Source: Cellulomonas aerilata (GTDB lineage: Bacteria > Actinomycetota > Actinomycetes > Actinomycetales > Cellulomonadaceae). From it: DNA of 64,000 nucleotides. The notes under the pieces were generated by a model that was given only the letters and a program-made list of their open reading frames with translations, was not told the origin of the DNA and did not search any database. Of this stretch, positions 28,578 to 36,491 are shown one piece after another (the stretch's first letter is position 1; each line of letters starts with the position of its first letter). Made by a program: the position numbers and the translations under genes. Where the stretch lies: the NCBI RefSeq assembly GCF_007991755.1, contig NZ_BJYY01000001.1:310001-374000 (forward strand). Reading direction: 5' to 3'.

Positions 28578-29585
28578 TCAGCCGCCGATCGCGCTCATCG
28601 GGCGCAGCGGCTGCAGGAACGTCGGGTCGTCGATGTCGTGCCCGGCCCGCTTGCCGGCCAGGCAGTCACGGAACGCCTGGGCCACGGCGTCGTCGTCGGC
28701 GCCGGACCGCACCAGGGTGCGCAGGTCGGTCTCCGACCGGGCGAACAGGCACGAGCGCAGCTGCCCGTCGGCGGTGAGCCGGACCCGGTCGCACGCCCCG
28801 CAGAACGGCGCCGTGACGGACGCGATCACCCCGACCGTCGCCGGGCCGCCGTCGACGAACCACAGCTCCGCCGGCGCCGACCCGCGGCCGGGCACCTCGG
28901 TCAGGGTGAACGCCGCCGACAGCGCGTCGAGGATCTCCGCCTGGGTCACCATCCGGGTGCGCTCCCAGGTGTGGCCGGCGTCGAGCGGCATCTGCTCGAT
29001 GAAGCGCATCTCGTAGCCGCCGTCCACGGCGAACCGCACCAGGTCCACGACCTCGTCGTCGTTCACGTCCCGCATCGCGACCGCGTTGAGCTTGACCGGG
29101 GAGAACCCGGCGGCCTTGGCGGCGGCGATCCCGGCCAGGGTGTCGTCGAGGCGGTCGCGGCGCGTGAGCGTCCGGAAGCGCTCGCGGTCGAGGGTGTCGA
29201 TGCTGATGTTCACCCGCGCGAGGCCGGCGTCGCGGAGCGGGGCGGCGAGCCGTGGCAGGCGCAGCGCGTTCGTGGTGAGCGAGACCTCCGGGGAGCCCGC
29301 GGGGCCGGTGAGCGCCGCCATCCGCCGCACGACGTCGACGACGTCGGCCCGCAGCAGGGGCTCGCCCCCGGTCAGCCGGATCTCCGTGACGCCCAGGCCC
29401 ACCGCGACGGCCGCGACCCGGACGAGCTCGTCGGTGGAGAGCATCGTCGACGCCGCCAGCCACGGCACGCCGTCGGCGGGCATGCAGTACGTGCAGCGCA
29501 GCGAGCAGCGGTCCGTCAGCGAGATGCGCAGGTCGCGGTGCACCCGGCCGAAGCGGTCGACCAGCGCGGCCGGGACGTGGTTCAC
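28578..29585 (-). CDS. moaA: GTP 3',8-cyclase MoaA
   Basis: A 335-residue radical SAM enzyme that makes the first step of molybdopterin synthesis from GTP. The N-terminal cluster motif is DRCSLRCTYCMPADGVPW, the SAM-binding GGEP is in RLTGGEPLLRADV, and the C-terminal cluster cysteines are in FCGACDRVRLTADGQLRSC. It ends with the conserved SAIGG; the terminal GG is needed in the family. Start is GTG 29585, which has a -10 box TAGCGT exactly seven bases upstream, so the mRNA is probably leaderless. It faces the moeB-moeA-mobA operon. Other moa genes (moaC, moaD, moaE) are not in the window. Confidence 0.95.
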   Translation of the reverse strand: MNHVPAALVDRFGRVHRDLRISLTDRCSLRCTYCMPADGVPWLAASTMLSTDELVRVAAVAVGLGVTEIRLTGGEPLLRADVVDVVRRMAALTGPAGSPEVSLTTNALRLPRLAAPLRDAGLARVNISIDTLDRERFRTLTRRDRLDDTLAGIAAAKAAGFSPVKLNAVAMRDVNDDEVVDLVRFAVDGGYEMRFIEQMPLDAGHTWERTRMVTQAEILDALSAAFTLTEVPGRGSAPAELWFVDGGPATVGVIASVTAPFCGACDRVRLTADGQLRSCLFARSETDLRTLVRSGADDDAVAQAFRDCLAGKRAGHDIDDPTFLQPLRPMSAIGG

Positions 29586-29592
29586 CCGGCTC

Positions 29593-29598
29593 ACGCTA
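29593..29598 (-). promoter_or_regulatory. -10 box TAGCGT for a leaderless moaA mRNA
   Basis: TAGCGT on the minus strand ends seven bases before the GTG start at 29585, with no ribosome binding site between. The same hexamer and spacing precede the XRE regulator at 32786. Confidence 0.55.
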
Positions 29599-29665
29599 CG
29601 CCAGCGCCCCGTGACGCCTGCCGGGCCGACCTCCGCGTCCCCGCCGGCCCGGGGCGGCGGCCCGC

Positions 29666-30394
29666 TCAGACCAGGTGGGCGTACGCCACGATGTTGTCGA
29701 CGTAGTGGCCGGTCGTCCGGTCGAACGCGCCGCCGCAGGTGATCAGGCGCAGCTCGGCGCGGTCGGTGGTGTTGCCGTACACGCGCGACGTGGGGAACTC
29801 CGCCTTGGCGTAGCGCTCGACGGCGTCGACCACGAACGTCGCCACGGTGCCGTCGGCCCGGGTGACCTCCACGTTCGCACCGACCGCGAGCTCCCCGAGC
29901 CGGTAGAAGACCGCCGGACCGTCCGGCCCGTCGACGTGACCGGCGACGACGGCGGGGCCGAACTGGCCGGGCCGTGGTCCGCCGGTGTACCAGCCCGGCA
30001 GGGCGTAGTCGGTCGGGGCCGGCAGCACCCCGGCCGCGTCGAGGGCGAGCGGCTCGAGGACGTCGCTCGCGACGCCGATGCTGGGGATGCTGAGCGCCAC
30101 CGGGTCGGAGGCCGGCAGGACGGGCCCGAGGTCGGCAGCCGGAGCACCCGCCGCCACCGGCGGTGCGGGGCCGGGGTCGGGTGCCGCGGGCGCCGCCGGG
30201 CTCGGCGGGGCAGCGGACGGGTCGGGTGCCGCCACGACGGCGGTCCGCTCCGGCGCCGCGGGTGGCCCGTCGTCCGGACCGCGCAGGCCGACGGCGAGGA
30301 CCGCGGCCCCGGTGAGTGCCGTCGCGGCGGCCGCCACGACGGCCGCCACCGGGGTGAGCCGGCGGCGGCCGTCGTGCTGGGGACGGTCGGACAT
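29666..30394 (-). CDS. Class F-type sortase
   Basis: A 242-residue membrane-anchored transpeptidase. One N-terminal membrane segment (about 15-38) is followed by a long Pro/Ala linker (about 45-90) and the sortase domain. The catalytic residues are H153 (VVAGHVDGPDG), C220 (LRLITCGGAFD) and R225 just after it (AFDRTTGHY). The TC-GGAFDR-TGHY ending is typical of class F sortases of actinobacteria. Its start overlaps the stop of the CHRD gene (TGATG), which implies coupled translation and a shared task. It would attach secreted proteins to the cell wall, or may have only a housekeeping role; its substrate signal is not known. Confidence 0.87.
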   Translation of the reverse strand: MSDRPQHDGRRRLTPVAAVVAAAATALTGAAVLAVGLRGPDDGPPAAPERTAVVAAPDPSAAPPSPAAPAAPDPGPAPPVAAGAPAADLGPVLPASDPVALSIPSIGVASDVLEPLALDAAGVLPAPTDYALPGWYTGGPRPGQFGPAVVAGHVDGPDGPAVFYRLGELAVGANVEVTRADGTVATFVVDAVERYAKAEFPTSRVYGNTTDRAELRLITCGGAFDRTTGHYVDNIVAYAHLV

Positions 30395-31164
30395 CAGGCC
30401 GAGGCGCGGGCCCGACGGGCGACCAGGCCGGCCGCGCCGACGCCGGCGGCGAGCAGGCCGCCACCGAGGAGCATGAGGCCGTCCTGCGCACCGGCGCCGA
30501 CCGCGGTGCCTCCGGCACCGGCAGCGACGCTGCCCGACGGCGCGGCGGCGAGGACACCGCACAGGGCGGGGTCCGTCGCCTCGGTGGGCAGCGACGGGTC
30601 GAGGTCGGACGGGGTCGAGCCGCTGTAGGTCCCGTTGCCGTCGTGGTCGACACCGTGGATCACGACGACGGACTTGCCGTCGACGATCGCCTGGGCGACC
30701 TCGGGGGCGACCTCGATGCTCCCGCGCTGGTAGGCGATCGCGCCGCCCGGGGCGGTGTCGTACCGGTCGACGGCGAGGCCGCTGGCCGGGCTGGTGTCGC
30801 CGGTCTTGGTCAGCGACACGACGATGCCACCGTACGCCGGGACACCCTCGGAGGTGTTCAGGGTGCCGTCGCCGCTGGCGTCGTCGGAGGCGGCCGGGCA
30901 CTCGTTGCGCGCCTCGGCGCCGAAGTGGATGTGCGCGGCGTGGGGGGCGTCGGCGAGCAGGCCGTTCGCGGCCATGGTGACCGTCAGCGTCGTGCCGCGC
31001 ACGGACGCCATCGCGGTGCCGCTGGCGGGCACGCCGTTGAGCGCGACGGGGGCGAGGTTGGCGTTCGTGTCGCCGTCGGCCGCGAGCGCCGAGCCGATCC
31101 CGGCCGGGAGCAGCAGGGCGGCGCCGACGCCGGCGAGGGCGAGGCGGCGGGTGGTGGTGCGCAT
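30394..31164 (-). CDS. Secreted CHRD-domain protein with C-terminal membrane anchor
   Basis: A 256-residue exported protein. A signal peptide covers about residues 1-28 (LALAGVGAALLLPAGIGSALA, cleaved after ALA). The CHRD domain (about 38-190) has the pattern HAAHIHFGAEARNECP near the start and VVVIHGVDHDGNGTYSG near the end. Cysteines at the NECP and ALCGV sites may form a disulfide. The C-terminus has a Gly/Ala-rich stretch, a hydrophobic segment (LMLLGGGLLAAGVGAAGLV) and the basic tail ARRARASA. This has the shape of a sorting signal but lacks an LPXTG or LAXTG box. It is translationally coupled to the sortase that follows. The function of CHRD domains in bacteria is unknown; a surface role is likely. 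Confidence 0.85.
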   Translation of the reverse strand: MRTTTRRLALAGVGAALLLPAGIGSALAADGDTNANLAPVALNGVPASGTAMASVRGTTLTVTMAANGLLADAPHAAHIHFGAEARNECPAASDDASGDGTLNTSEGVPAYGGIVVSLTKTGDTSPASGLAVDRYDTAPGGAIAYQRGSIEVAPEVAQAIVDGKSVVVIHGVDHDGNGTYSGSTPSDLDPSLPTEATDPALCGVLAAAPSGSVAAGAGGTAVGAGAQDGLMLLGGGLLAAGVGAAGLVARRARASA

Positions 31165-31532
31165 GGAGGTCTCCAGTCCGCGCGACGGGTCGCGCGCTCG
31201 GTGTCGTGCTGCGGTCGGGGGTGGTTCGCAGCGGAGGCGCCGGTGGACGGGTCCTCACCCGGACGAGTGACCGGCGCCGGGCCGTCGCAGCCGCCGCGGT
31301 GGCGCCCCGGTGCGGCCGCTGCGGCGGCGGCGGAGGCTCGCGTCCGGCATGCTGGACCGGACGGCACAGGGGCAGTGACGCCCCGTCCGTGCTGTCAGCG
31401 CTGGCCGGCGAGCTCGCCGGCCAGGAAGTCGCGGTGTGATCGCCGCCCCGAGCACGCGCACGCCCCCGCACGACCGCGAGGGCAGCCCCACGTCGCAGGC
31501 CCGGCGTCCGCCGGGCGGGTCAGGAGACCGTC
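31165..31532. other. Divergent intergenic region between CHRD and STAS genes
   Basis: This 368-base stretch has no convincing gene. It contains the 24-base perfect palindrome listed separately. A ribosome binding site, CAGGAGA (31521-31527), serves the STAS gene. No clear -10/-35 pair is visible for either flanking gene. Confidence 0.5.
31401..31424. repeat. 24-base perfect palindrome
   Basis: CTGGCCGGCGAG (31401-31412) is followed directly by its exact reverse complement CTCGCCGGCCAG (31413-31424), so the dyad has no spacer. It is about 110 bases upstream of the STAS gene. It could be an operator or, as RNA, a 10-pair hairpin with a four-base loop acting as an attenuator. Confidence 0.6.
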
Positions 31533-31877
31533 ATGGATGTGTCCGTCGAGCACGACGACCTCGGCCCGGTCGTCATGCGGGTGACCGGCGAGGTCGACGT
31601 CGCCACCGCCGCCCCGCTGCGTCAGGAGCTGGCCGTGCACATGGGCTCCCACCAGCAGGACCTCATCGTCGACGTCTCCGGCGTCACGTTCATGGACTCC
31701 ACCGGCCTGGGCGTGCTGGTCCGCGCGGTGCGGCAGGTGCACGAGCGCGGCGGGCGCATCGAGCTGGTGTCGCACGAGGACCCGGTGATGAACCTGCTGC
31801 GGCTGACGGCGCTCGCGGACGTCCTGCCCGTCCACAAGACCGTCCACGAGGCCCGGGCGGCGCTGAGCGGCGGGTGA
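31533..31877 (+). CDS. STAS-domain anti-sigma factor antagonist
   Basis: A 114-residue single STAS domain of the RsbV/SpoIIAA type. The phosphorylatable serine is S56 in TFMDSTGLGVLVRAV. In this family the unphosphorylated form binds and removes an RsbW-type kinase from its sigma factor. The window also encodes an RsbW-like ATPase at 35753-36139, which is a possible partner. ATG 31533 has a ribosome binding site CAGGAGA at six bases. It ends nine bases before the convergent XRE regulator. Confidence 0.9.
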   Translation: MDVSVEHDDLGPVVMRVTGEVDVATAAPLRQELAVHMGSHQQDLIVDVSGVTFMDSTGLGVLVRAVRQVHERGGRIELVSHEDPVMNLLRLTALADVLPVHKTVHEARAALSGG

Positions 31878-31886
31878 CGGGCGGCG

Positions 31887-32786
31887 TTAGCCTGGCGTCG
31901 ACGCCGGGGGCACCGCAGCGGTCGGGCTCGCGGTCGCGGCCAGGCTCGCCAGGAGCCGCAGCCGGTCCTCCGACGTCGTGCCCGGCTCCGCGGTGTACAC
32001 GGCCAGGGCGTGCTCGTGCGCGCCCACCGGCAGCGCCAGCGACTGGTAGGTCAGCTCCAGCGGACCCACGTCGAGGTGCCGGAACCGCTTGACGCCGCCG
32101 TGACGGATCCGCACGTCGTGGGCGGCCCACCGGGTGCGGAACTCGGGGCTTAGCGTGGACAGGTCCCCGACGAGCTCGCGGAGCGCGCGGTCGTCCGGGT
32201 CGCGCCCGGCCTCGGCCCGCAGCAGGGCCGCGGTCGTGTCGGCCGCGGTGTCCCAGTCCTCGTAGAAGCTGTGGGCGGCCGGGTCGAGGAAGGCGAAACG
32301 GGCGAGGTTGACCTGACCGCGGGGGCCCGCGCCCGCCCCGGCGAAGGCGCCGGCGTACAGCGCCCGGGCCAGCGGGTTGCTGGCGACGACGTCCAGGCGG
32401 CCGTTGCTCACGAACGCGGCGGACATCGTCATCGCGTCGAGCATCCACTGCACGGGCGGCGGGACGTCGACGGCCCGGCGGCGCCGCGGCGCGCGGTCGC
32501 CGGGACGGGCCGCCCGCGCCAGGTCGAGCAGGTAGGTCCGCTCGTCGTCGCTGAGCCGCAGCGCGACGCAGACCGCCTGGAGGACGTCGTCGGACACGCC
32601 GCTGATGTGACCCTTCTCGAGCCTCGCGTACCACTCGGTGCTCACCCCGGCCAGGACGGCGACCTCCTCCCGGCGCAGCCCCGGCACCCGCCGACGCGTC
32701 CCCCCGGCCGCCAGCCCCACCTGCTCCGGGGTGAGGCGGGCACGGCGGGTCGCGAGGAAGTCGCGGATGTCGGAGCGGTTGTCCAC
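31887..32786 (-). CDS. Helix-turn-helix regulator with MmyB-like ligand domain
   Basis: A 299-residue XRE-family regulator. The N-terminal helix-turn-helix (about 8-85) includes VGLAAGGTRRRVPGLRREEV and VLAGVSTEWYARLEKGHISG. The C-terminal MmyB-like domain (about 100-285) has VQWMLDAMTMSAAFVSNGRL, LARFAFLDPAAHSFYEDW and LTYQSLALP. Such proteins often sit beside an oxidoreductase gene that they regulate, and some bind fatty acids. The start is GTG 32786, with a -10 TAGCGT seven bases upstream. The divergent zinc alcohol dehydrogenase is the likely target. The ligand is unknown. Confidence 0.87.
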   Translation of the reverse strand: MDNRSDIRDFLATRRARLTPEQVGLAAGGTRRRVPGLRREEVAVLAGVSTEWYARLEKGHISGVSDDVLQAVCVALRLSDDERTYLLDLARAARPGDRAPRRRRAVDVPPPVQWMLDAMTMSAAFVSNGRLDVVASNPLARALYAGAFAGAGAGPRGQVNLARFAFLDPAAHSFYEDWDTAADTTAALLRAEAGRDPDDRALRELVGDLSTLSPEFRTRWAAHDVRIRHGGVKRFRHLDVGPLELTYQSLALPVGAHEHALAVYTAEPGTTSEDRLRLLASLAATASPTAAVPPASTPG

Positions 32787-32793
32787 GTCGTCC

Positions 32794-32799
32794 ACGCTA
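32794..32799 (-). promoter_or_regulatory. -10 box TAGCGT for a leaderless XRE regulator mRNA
   Basis: TAGCGT on the minus strand ends seven bases before the GTG start at 32786. It is identical in sequence and spacing to the box of moaA. Confidence 0.55.
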
Positions 32800-32958
32800 C
32801 GTCGCCGCGGCCGGTGCGGGACGCGCCGAGGGAGGTACCGGCTGTCCCCCCGATGAGCCCGACCTCCCGCCTGCGTCCCGGGGCGCGTCTCATGGACGCA
32901 GGCCGCGGCCGGGCACCCCAGCCCACCGGCCTCCACCCCTCTCGTGATCAGGAGCACC

Positions 32959-33999
32959 ATGCGCGTCCACGCCTATGCAGCACCGGCGGCGTCCGAGCCG
33001 CTGCAGCCCACCACCATCGAGCGCCGCGCCGTCGGCCCGAACGACGTCCTCATCGAGGTCCGGTACGCCGGGATCTGCCACTCCGACATCCACACCGTCC
33101 GCGGCGACTGGGGCCCGCAGCCCTACCCGCTCGCTCCCGGCCACGAGATCGTCGGCGTCGTCACCGAGGTCGGCCCGGAGGTCACCCGCCACGGGGTCGG
33201 GGACCGCGTCGGCGTCGGCTGCATGGTCGACTCGTGCCGCGAGTGCGTCAACTGCCTGCGCGGGGACGAGCAGTACTGCCTGCGCGGCATGGTCGGCACC
33301 TACGGGGCCACCGACCGCGACGGCACCGTCACCCAGGGTGGCTACTCCACCCACGTCGTGGTCGACGCCGACTTCGTCCTCGCCGTCCCGGACGGCCTGG
33401 ACCTGGCCGCCGCCGCGCCGCTGCTCTGCGCCGGCATCACCACCTACTCCCCGCTGCGGCGCTGGGGCGCCGGCCCGGGCCGGAAGGTCGCCGTCGTCGG
33501 GCTGGGCGGGCTGGGCCACATGGGGGTCAAGATTGCCCACGCGATGGGTGCGGAGGTCACGGTGCTGTCGCAGTCGCTGAAGAAGCAGGAGGACGGACTG
33601 CGCCTGGGCGCGGACGAGTACTTCGCGACCAGCGACCCCGCGACGTTCGAGGCGCTCGCGGGCCGGTTCGACCTCATCGTCAACACGGTCAGCGCCGCGA
33701 TCGACGTCGACGCCTACCTCGGCCTGCTGGCCGTGGACGGGACGCTGGTCAACGTCGGCGCCCCGCCGGAGAAGATGAGCCTGGACGTGTTCTCGCTGAT
33801 CGGCGGGCGACGCTCCTACGCGGGCTCGATGATCGGCGGGATCGCCGAGACGCAGGAGATGCTCGACTTCTGCGCCGAGCACGGGCTCGGCGCGGAGATC
33901 GAGCTCATCCCCGCCGACCGGATCAACGAGGCCTACGAGCGGGTCCTGGCGTCGGACGTGCGGTACCGGTTCGTCATCGACGCCGCCACCTTCGCCTGA
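32959..33999 (+). CDS. Zinc-dependent NAD(P)H alcohol dehydrogenase
   Basis: A 346-residue medium-chain dehydrogenase of the cinnamyl alcohol/aldehyde reductase (YahK/AdhA) group. Catalytic zinc ligands are C40 in [15 protein letters not shown] and the His-Glu of PGHEIVG. The structural zinc cysteines are at 93, 96, 99 and 107 ([15 protein letters not shown]). The NADP-binding Rossmann motif is [17 protein letters not shown]. The enzyme would reduce aldehydes to alcohols with NADPH. ATG 32959 has AGGAG four bases upstream; an earlier GTG at 32944 would add five residues. It is divergent from the XRE regulator, which probably controls it. Confidence 0.92.
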   Translation: MRVHAYAAPAASEPLQPTTIERRAVGPNDVLIEVRYAGICHSDIHTVRGDWGPQPYPLAPGHEIVGVVTEVGPEVTRHGVGDRVGVGCMVDSCRECVNCLRGDEQYCLRGMVGTYGATDRDGTVTQGGYSTHVVVDADFVLAVPDGLDLAAAAPLLCAGITTYSPLRRWGAGPGRKVAVVGLGGLGHMGVKIAHAMGAEVTVLSQSLKKQEDGLRLGADEYFATSDPATFEALAGRFDLIVNTVSAAIDVDAYLGLLAVDGTLVNVGAPPEKMSLDVFSLIGGRRSYAGSMIGGIAETQEMLDFCAEHGLGAEIELIPADRINEAYERVLASDVRYRFVIDAATFA

Positions 34000-34025
34000 G
34001 CCCACCCGCTCGACCGCGCGCGGGT

Positions 34026-34067
34026 GCCGTGCGGCCCCGACGGCCACGTGCCGCCGGGCCGCACGGC
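34026..34067. terminator. Bidirectional hairpin between convergent genes
   Basis: GCCGTGCGGCCC (34026-34037) pairs perfectly with GGGCCGCACGGC (34056-34067) over an 18-base loop. It lies between the dehydrogenase and the convergent GAF-ANTAR gene. Confidence 0.6.
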
Positions 34068-34137
34068 CTGCGCACCTGCCGTGACGACCGGCGGTCGTGA
34101 CCGCCGGCTCGGCCGGCCCCGCGGCGGTGCCCGGCGC

Positions 34138-34839
34138 TCAGAGGGCGTCGAGCGGGCCCGGGGTCCGCAGCACGGTCGCCGCCAGCGTCGGGACGTCGAC
34201 CTTCGCCCGCACGGCGGCGTCGTCCAGCAGCTGCCGCGCCTCGCGGATGCTCACGCTGCGGGAGGCCGCGAGGAACCCCACCGCGGTGTCGACCACGCCG
34301 CGCTCACGGAGCGTCCCCGGGGCCGTCTGCGCCTCGGCCCGGGAGCTGAAGGACAGGTCGGCGTTGGCGGCGGCCAGGCCGGTCGACGCCCTGACCAGCG
34401 CGCGCAGCGCGTCGGCGCGGCCGTCGAACCCGTGCGGGTCCGCCGCGTAGAGGTTGAGCGCTCCGACCGCCTCCTCGCCGCGCAGGACGGGGATGGACAG
34501 GCTGCTGCGCACACCCGTGGCGCAGGCGGCCAGGGCGTACTCGTGCCAGCGCTGCTCGCTCAGCGAGTCGTCCATCGCGACCTCGTCCCCGGTCCGGGCG
34601 GCGTCGACGCACGGACCGCCGCCGAGGTACTGGACGCCGTCCAGGGCCGCCACCCGCTCGTCGGTGGACACCATGGTGAACGTGAGGCCCGCCTCGCGCA
34701 CCGACAGGCTCAGCCCCACCGCGGTCGGGACGAGCTCGAGGACCAGCTCGGCGAGCCGGCGCATGGACGCCTCGACGTCCGACGGGCTGGTGACGCTGAG
34801 GCTCCTGAGCGCCTCGCGCGTCTCCGGGATCGGTTCCAT
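34138..34839 (-). CDS. GAF-ANTAR antiterminator-type regulator 1
   Basis: A 233-residue cytosolic signalling protein. The GAF domain (about 25-160) has VQYLGGGPCVDAARTGDEVA and VRSSLSIPVLRGEEAVGALN. The ANTAR-like helical end (about 170-230) reads GVVDTAVGFLAASRSVSIRE, then ARQLLDDAAVRAKVDVP; it is more divergent than in the two neighbours. ANTAR domains bind paired RNA stem-loops and prevent termination. ATG 34839 with GAGGAG upstream is preferred; ATG 34902 overlaps the preceding gene by 11 bases and would add 21 poorly conserved residues. It is the last gene of a run with a second GAF-ANTAR gene. Confidence 0.82.
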   Translation of the reverse strand: MEPIPETREALRSLSVTSPSDVEASMRRLAELVLELVPTAVGLSLSVREAGLTFTMVSTDERVAALDGVQYLGGGPCVDAARTGDEVAMDDSLSEQRWHEYALAACATGVRSSLSIPVLRGEEAVGALNLYAADPHGFDGRADALRALVRASTGLAAANADLSFSSRAEAQTAPGTLRERGVVDTAVGFLAASRSVSIREARQLLDDAAVRAKVDVPTLAATVLRTPGPLDAL

Positions 34840-34891
34840 GGTCGGCGTCTCCTCGCGGGGGTCCCGGGCGGCCGCGCCGACCCGGAGGTGC

Positions 34892-35629
34892 TCAGTCGTC
34901 ATGCGGACGCCCGTCGTCCTCGGGAGGCTCCTGGGAGCGGGGGTCGTGGCCGGTGAGGCCGCGCACGAGGGCCGAGGCCACCTCCGCCATGTCGATGTTG
35001 CGGTTCGTCGAGGCGCTGCGCAGGATCGCGAGAGCCTCGTCCGCGGTGCACGCGTTGGTCGCCATGACGACGCCGACCGCCCGGTTGATGACGTCCCGGG
35101 CGGCCACCGCCTGCTCGAGGTCGCGCACCTGGTCGGTCAGCTCCGCCACCTGCAGGCACAGCTGGACGGTGCGGGCGATCCGCTGGGCGTAGGCGTCGGC
35201 ACGCGTGAGGGCGTCCGCGTCCCACGGGTCGAGCCGGTCGGAGTACAGGTTCAGCGCGATCTCGGCCCCGTCCGCCACGTGGGCGGGGACGGCGGCGGAC
35301 GAGCGGAAGCCGACCGCCGTGGTCTGCGACCGCCACGCGGGCCACTCGCTGCCCACGCCGACGTCGGGGACGACGACGACCTTGAGGTGGTCCATGGACG
35401 TGAGGCACGGCCCCTCGCCCGATCGGAACTCGGCCTCGTCGCACGAGGCGGGGTCCGGCCCGCTGCTCGCCGCCAGCCGGTCGCGACCTCGGTGCCGCAG
35501 CGCGATGCTGCACTGGGTCCCCGGCGGCAGGTGCTCGGCCGCGCGCACGGCGAACTCGTCGAGGTGGTCGCGGACGGTCCGGGACTCGATCAGCAGTGCC
35601 TCGAGGTCCGGACGGGCGTCGTCGGCCAT
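34892..35629 (-). CDS. GAF-ANTAR antiterminator-type regulator 2
   Basis: A 245-residue protein. The GAF domain (about 20-160) contains FRSGEGPCLTSMDHLKVVVV and GFRSSAAVPAHVADGAEIAL. A coiled linker (LTDQVRDLEQAVAARDVINR) leads into a well-conserved ANTAR domain (about 165-225) with AVGVVMATNACTADEALAIL and SASTNRNIDMAEVASALV. The protein probably senses a small molecule or redox state and regulates transcripts by antitermination. ATG 35629 has GAGAGG six bases upstream. The C-terminus is Asp/Pro-rich. It lies between the RsbW-like gene and the first GAF-ANTAR gene on the same strand. Confidence 0.87.
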   Translation of the reverse strand: MADDARPDLEALLIESRTVRDHLDEFAVRAAEHLPPGTQCSIALRHRGRDRLAASSGPDPASCDEAEFRSGEGPCLTSMDHLKVVVVPDVGVGSEWPAWRSQTTAVGFRSSAAVPAHVADGAEIALNLYSDRLDPWDADALTRADAYAQRIARTVQLCLQVAELTDQVRDLEQAVAARDVINRAVGVVMATNACTADEALAILRSASTNRNIDMAEVASALVRGLTGHDPRSQEPPEDDGRPHDD

Positions 35630-35752
35630 GGCGGACCTCTCATCCGTACGTCAGGAGCCGCCTCGACTGTAAGGACGTTCGCGCCGGCGTGCCCGACGGG
35701 CGCCTGACCGGCTCTCGGGTCCGGGACCGGCGCGGTCAGGTCCGGACGCAGG

Positions 35753-36139
35753 TCAGCCCGCCCGGGTCTCCACGCGGAACCACACGGTCTTGCCGCCGTC
35801 CGCCCCGGCGTCCACGCCCCAGCTCTCCGCCAGCCGGTCCACCAGGCGCATGCCGTGACCGCCGGGGACCTCCGGGCCGCTGCTGCGCACCACCGGCATC
35901 GAGTCGCCGAGGTCCGTGACGCGCATCACGACGTGGTCGCCGTCCCGACCCGCCCGGAGGGTGACGGTGGGTCCGGCGCCGTGCACGACGGCGTTCGCGA
36001 CCAGCTCGCTGGGCAGCAGCTCCACCACCTGGGTCACCACGACGGGCAGCCCCTCGTCACGGGCGAGGGTCCGCACCCACGACCGCGCCGCGGGCAGGGC
36101 TCCCCGTCGGGCCGGGACGTGCAGGCTGAGGTGCGGCAC
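35753..36139 (-). CDS. RsbW-like anti-sigma / histidine kinase-like ATPase
   Basis: A 128-residue single HATPase_c domain protein. The N box is LPSELVANAVVHGAG, the G1 box MRVTDLGDSMPVV and the G2 box GGHGMRLVDRLAESWG. In the actinobacterial family such proteins either bind a sigma factor and phosphorylate a STAS partner, or act in stand-alone switches. The STAS protein at 31533 is a possible partner. The start is GTG 36139, which has GGGAGG seven bases upstream; an earlier ATG at 36184 adds 15 residues with no support. A promoter-like TAGGGT lies at 36203-36208 on the minus strand. Confidence 0.85.
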   Translation of the reverse strand: MPHLSLHVPARRGALPAARSWVRTLARDEGLPVVVTQVVELLPSELVANAVVHGAGPTVTLRAGRDGDHVVMRVTDLGDSMPVVRSSGPEVPGGHGMRLVDRLAESWGVDAGADGGKTVWFRVETRAG

Positions 36140-36491
36140 GTCACCCGCCTCCCGGCTGCCTGGAGATCCATGACGGCGTCCCACCCCTGGACGCGCTCCT
36201 CGACCCTAGGTGAAGGCGGGAACGGCCGCAGGACGGGACCCCTCGGCCGTGGCGGCCCAGGTGCCGCCGCTCGGGGACGACCTCGCGGGCCGGCACGGCG
36301 CGGGGGACACCTCGCGGGCGCTGGTTCAGCGCCCAGCGCGCGCCGGCCGCGCGCGTGCGACCTAGCCTGGACGTCCCCGCGGACTTCTCGCGCGACACCA
36401 CGGCGCCGCTCCTCACGGCGGTGCCTCGACAGGGATCAGCGCACGGCTCGGCCGTCAGGCGGTCCGGGCCGGTCACCGGAACGGGGGGCGG
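36140..36491. other. Divergent promoter region between RsbW-like and GAF-ANTAR 3 genes
   Basis: The -10 like boxes TAGGGT (36203-36208, minus strand) and TAGCCT (36363-36368, plus strand) point away from each other. The plus box would give a 5' leader of about 115 bases before the GAF-ANTAR gene. No ANTAR-type pair of hexaloop stem-loops could be identified by eye in that leader. Nothing else is recognised here. Confidence 0.4.
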
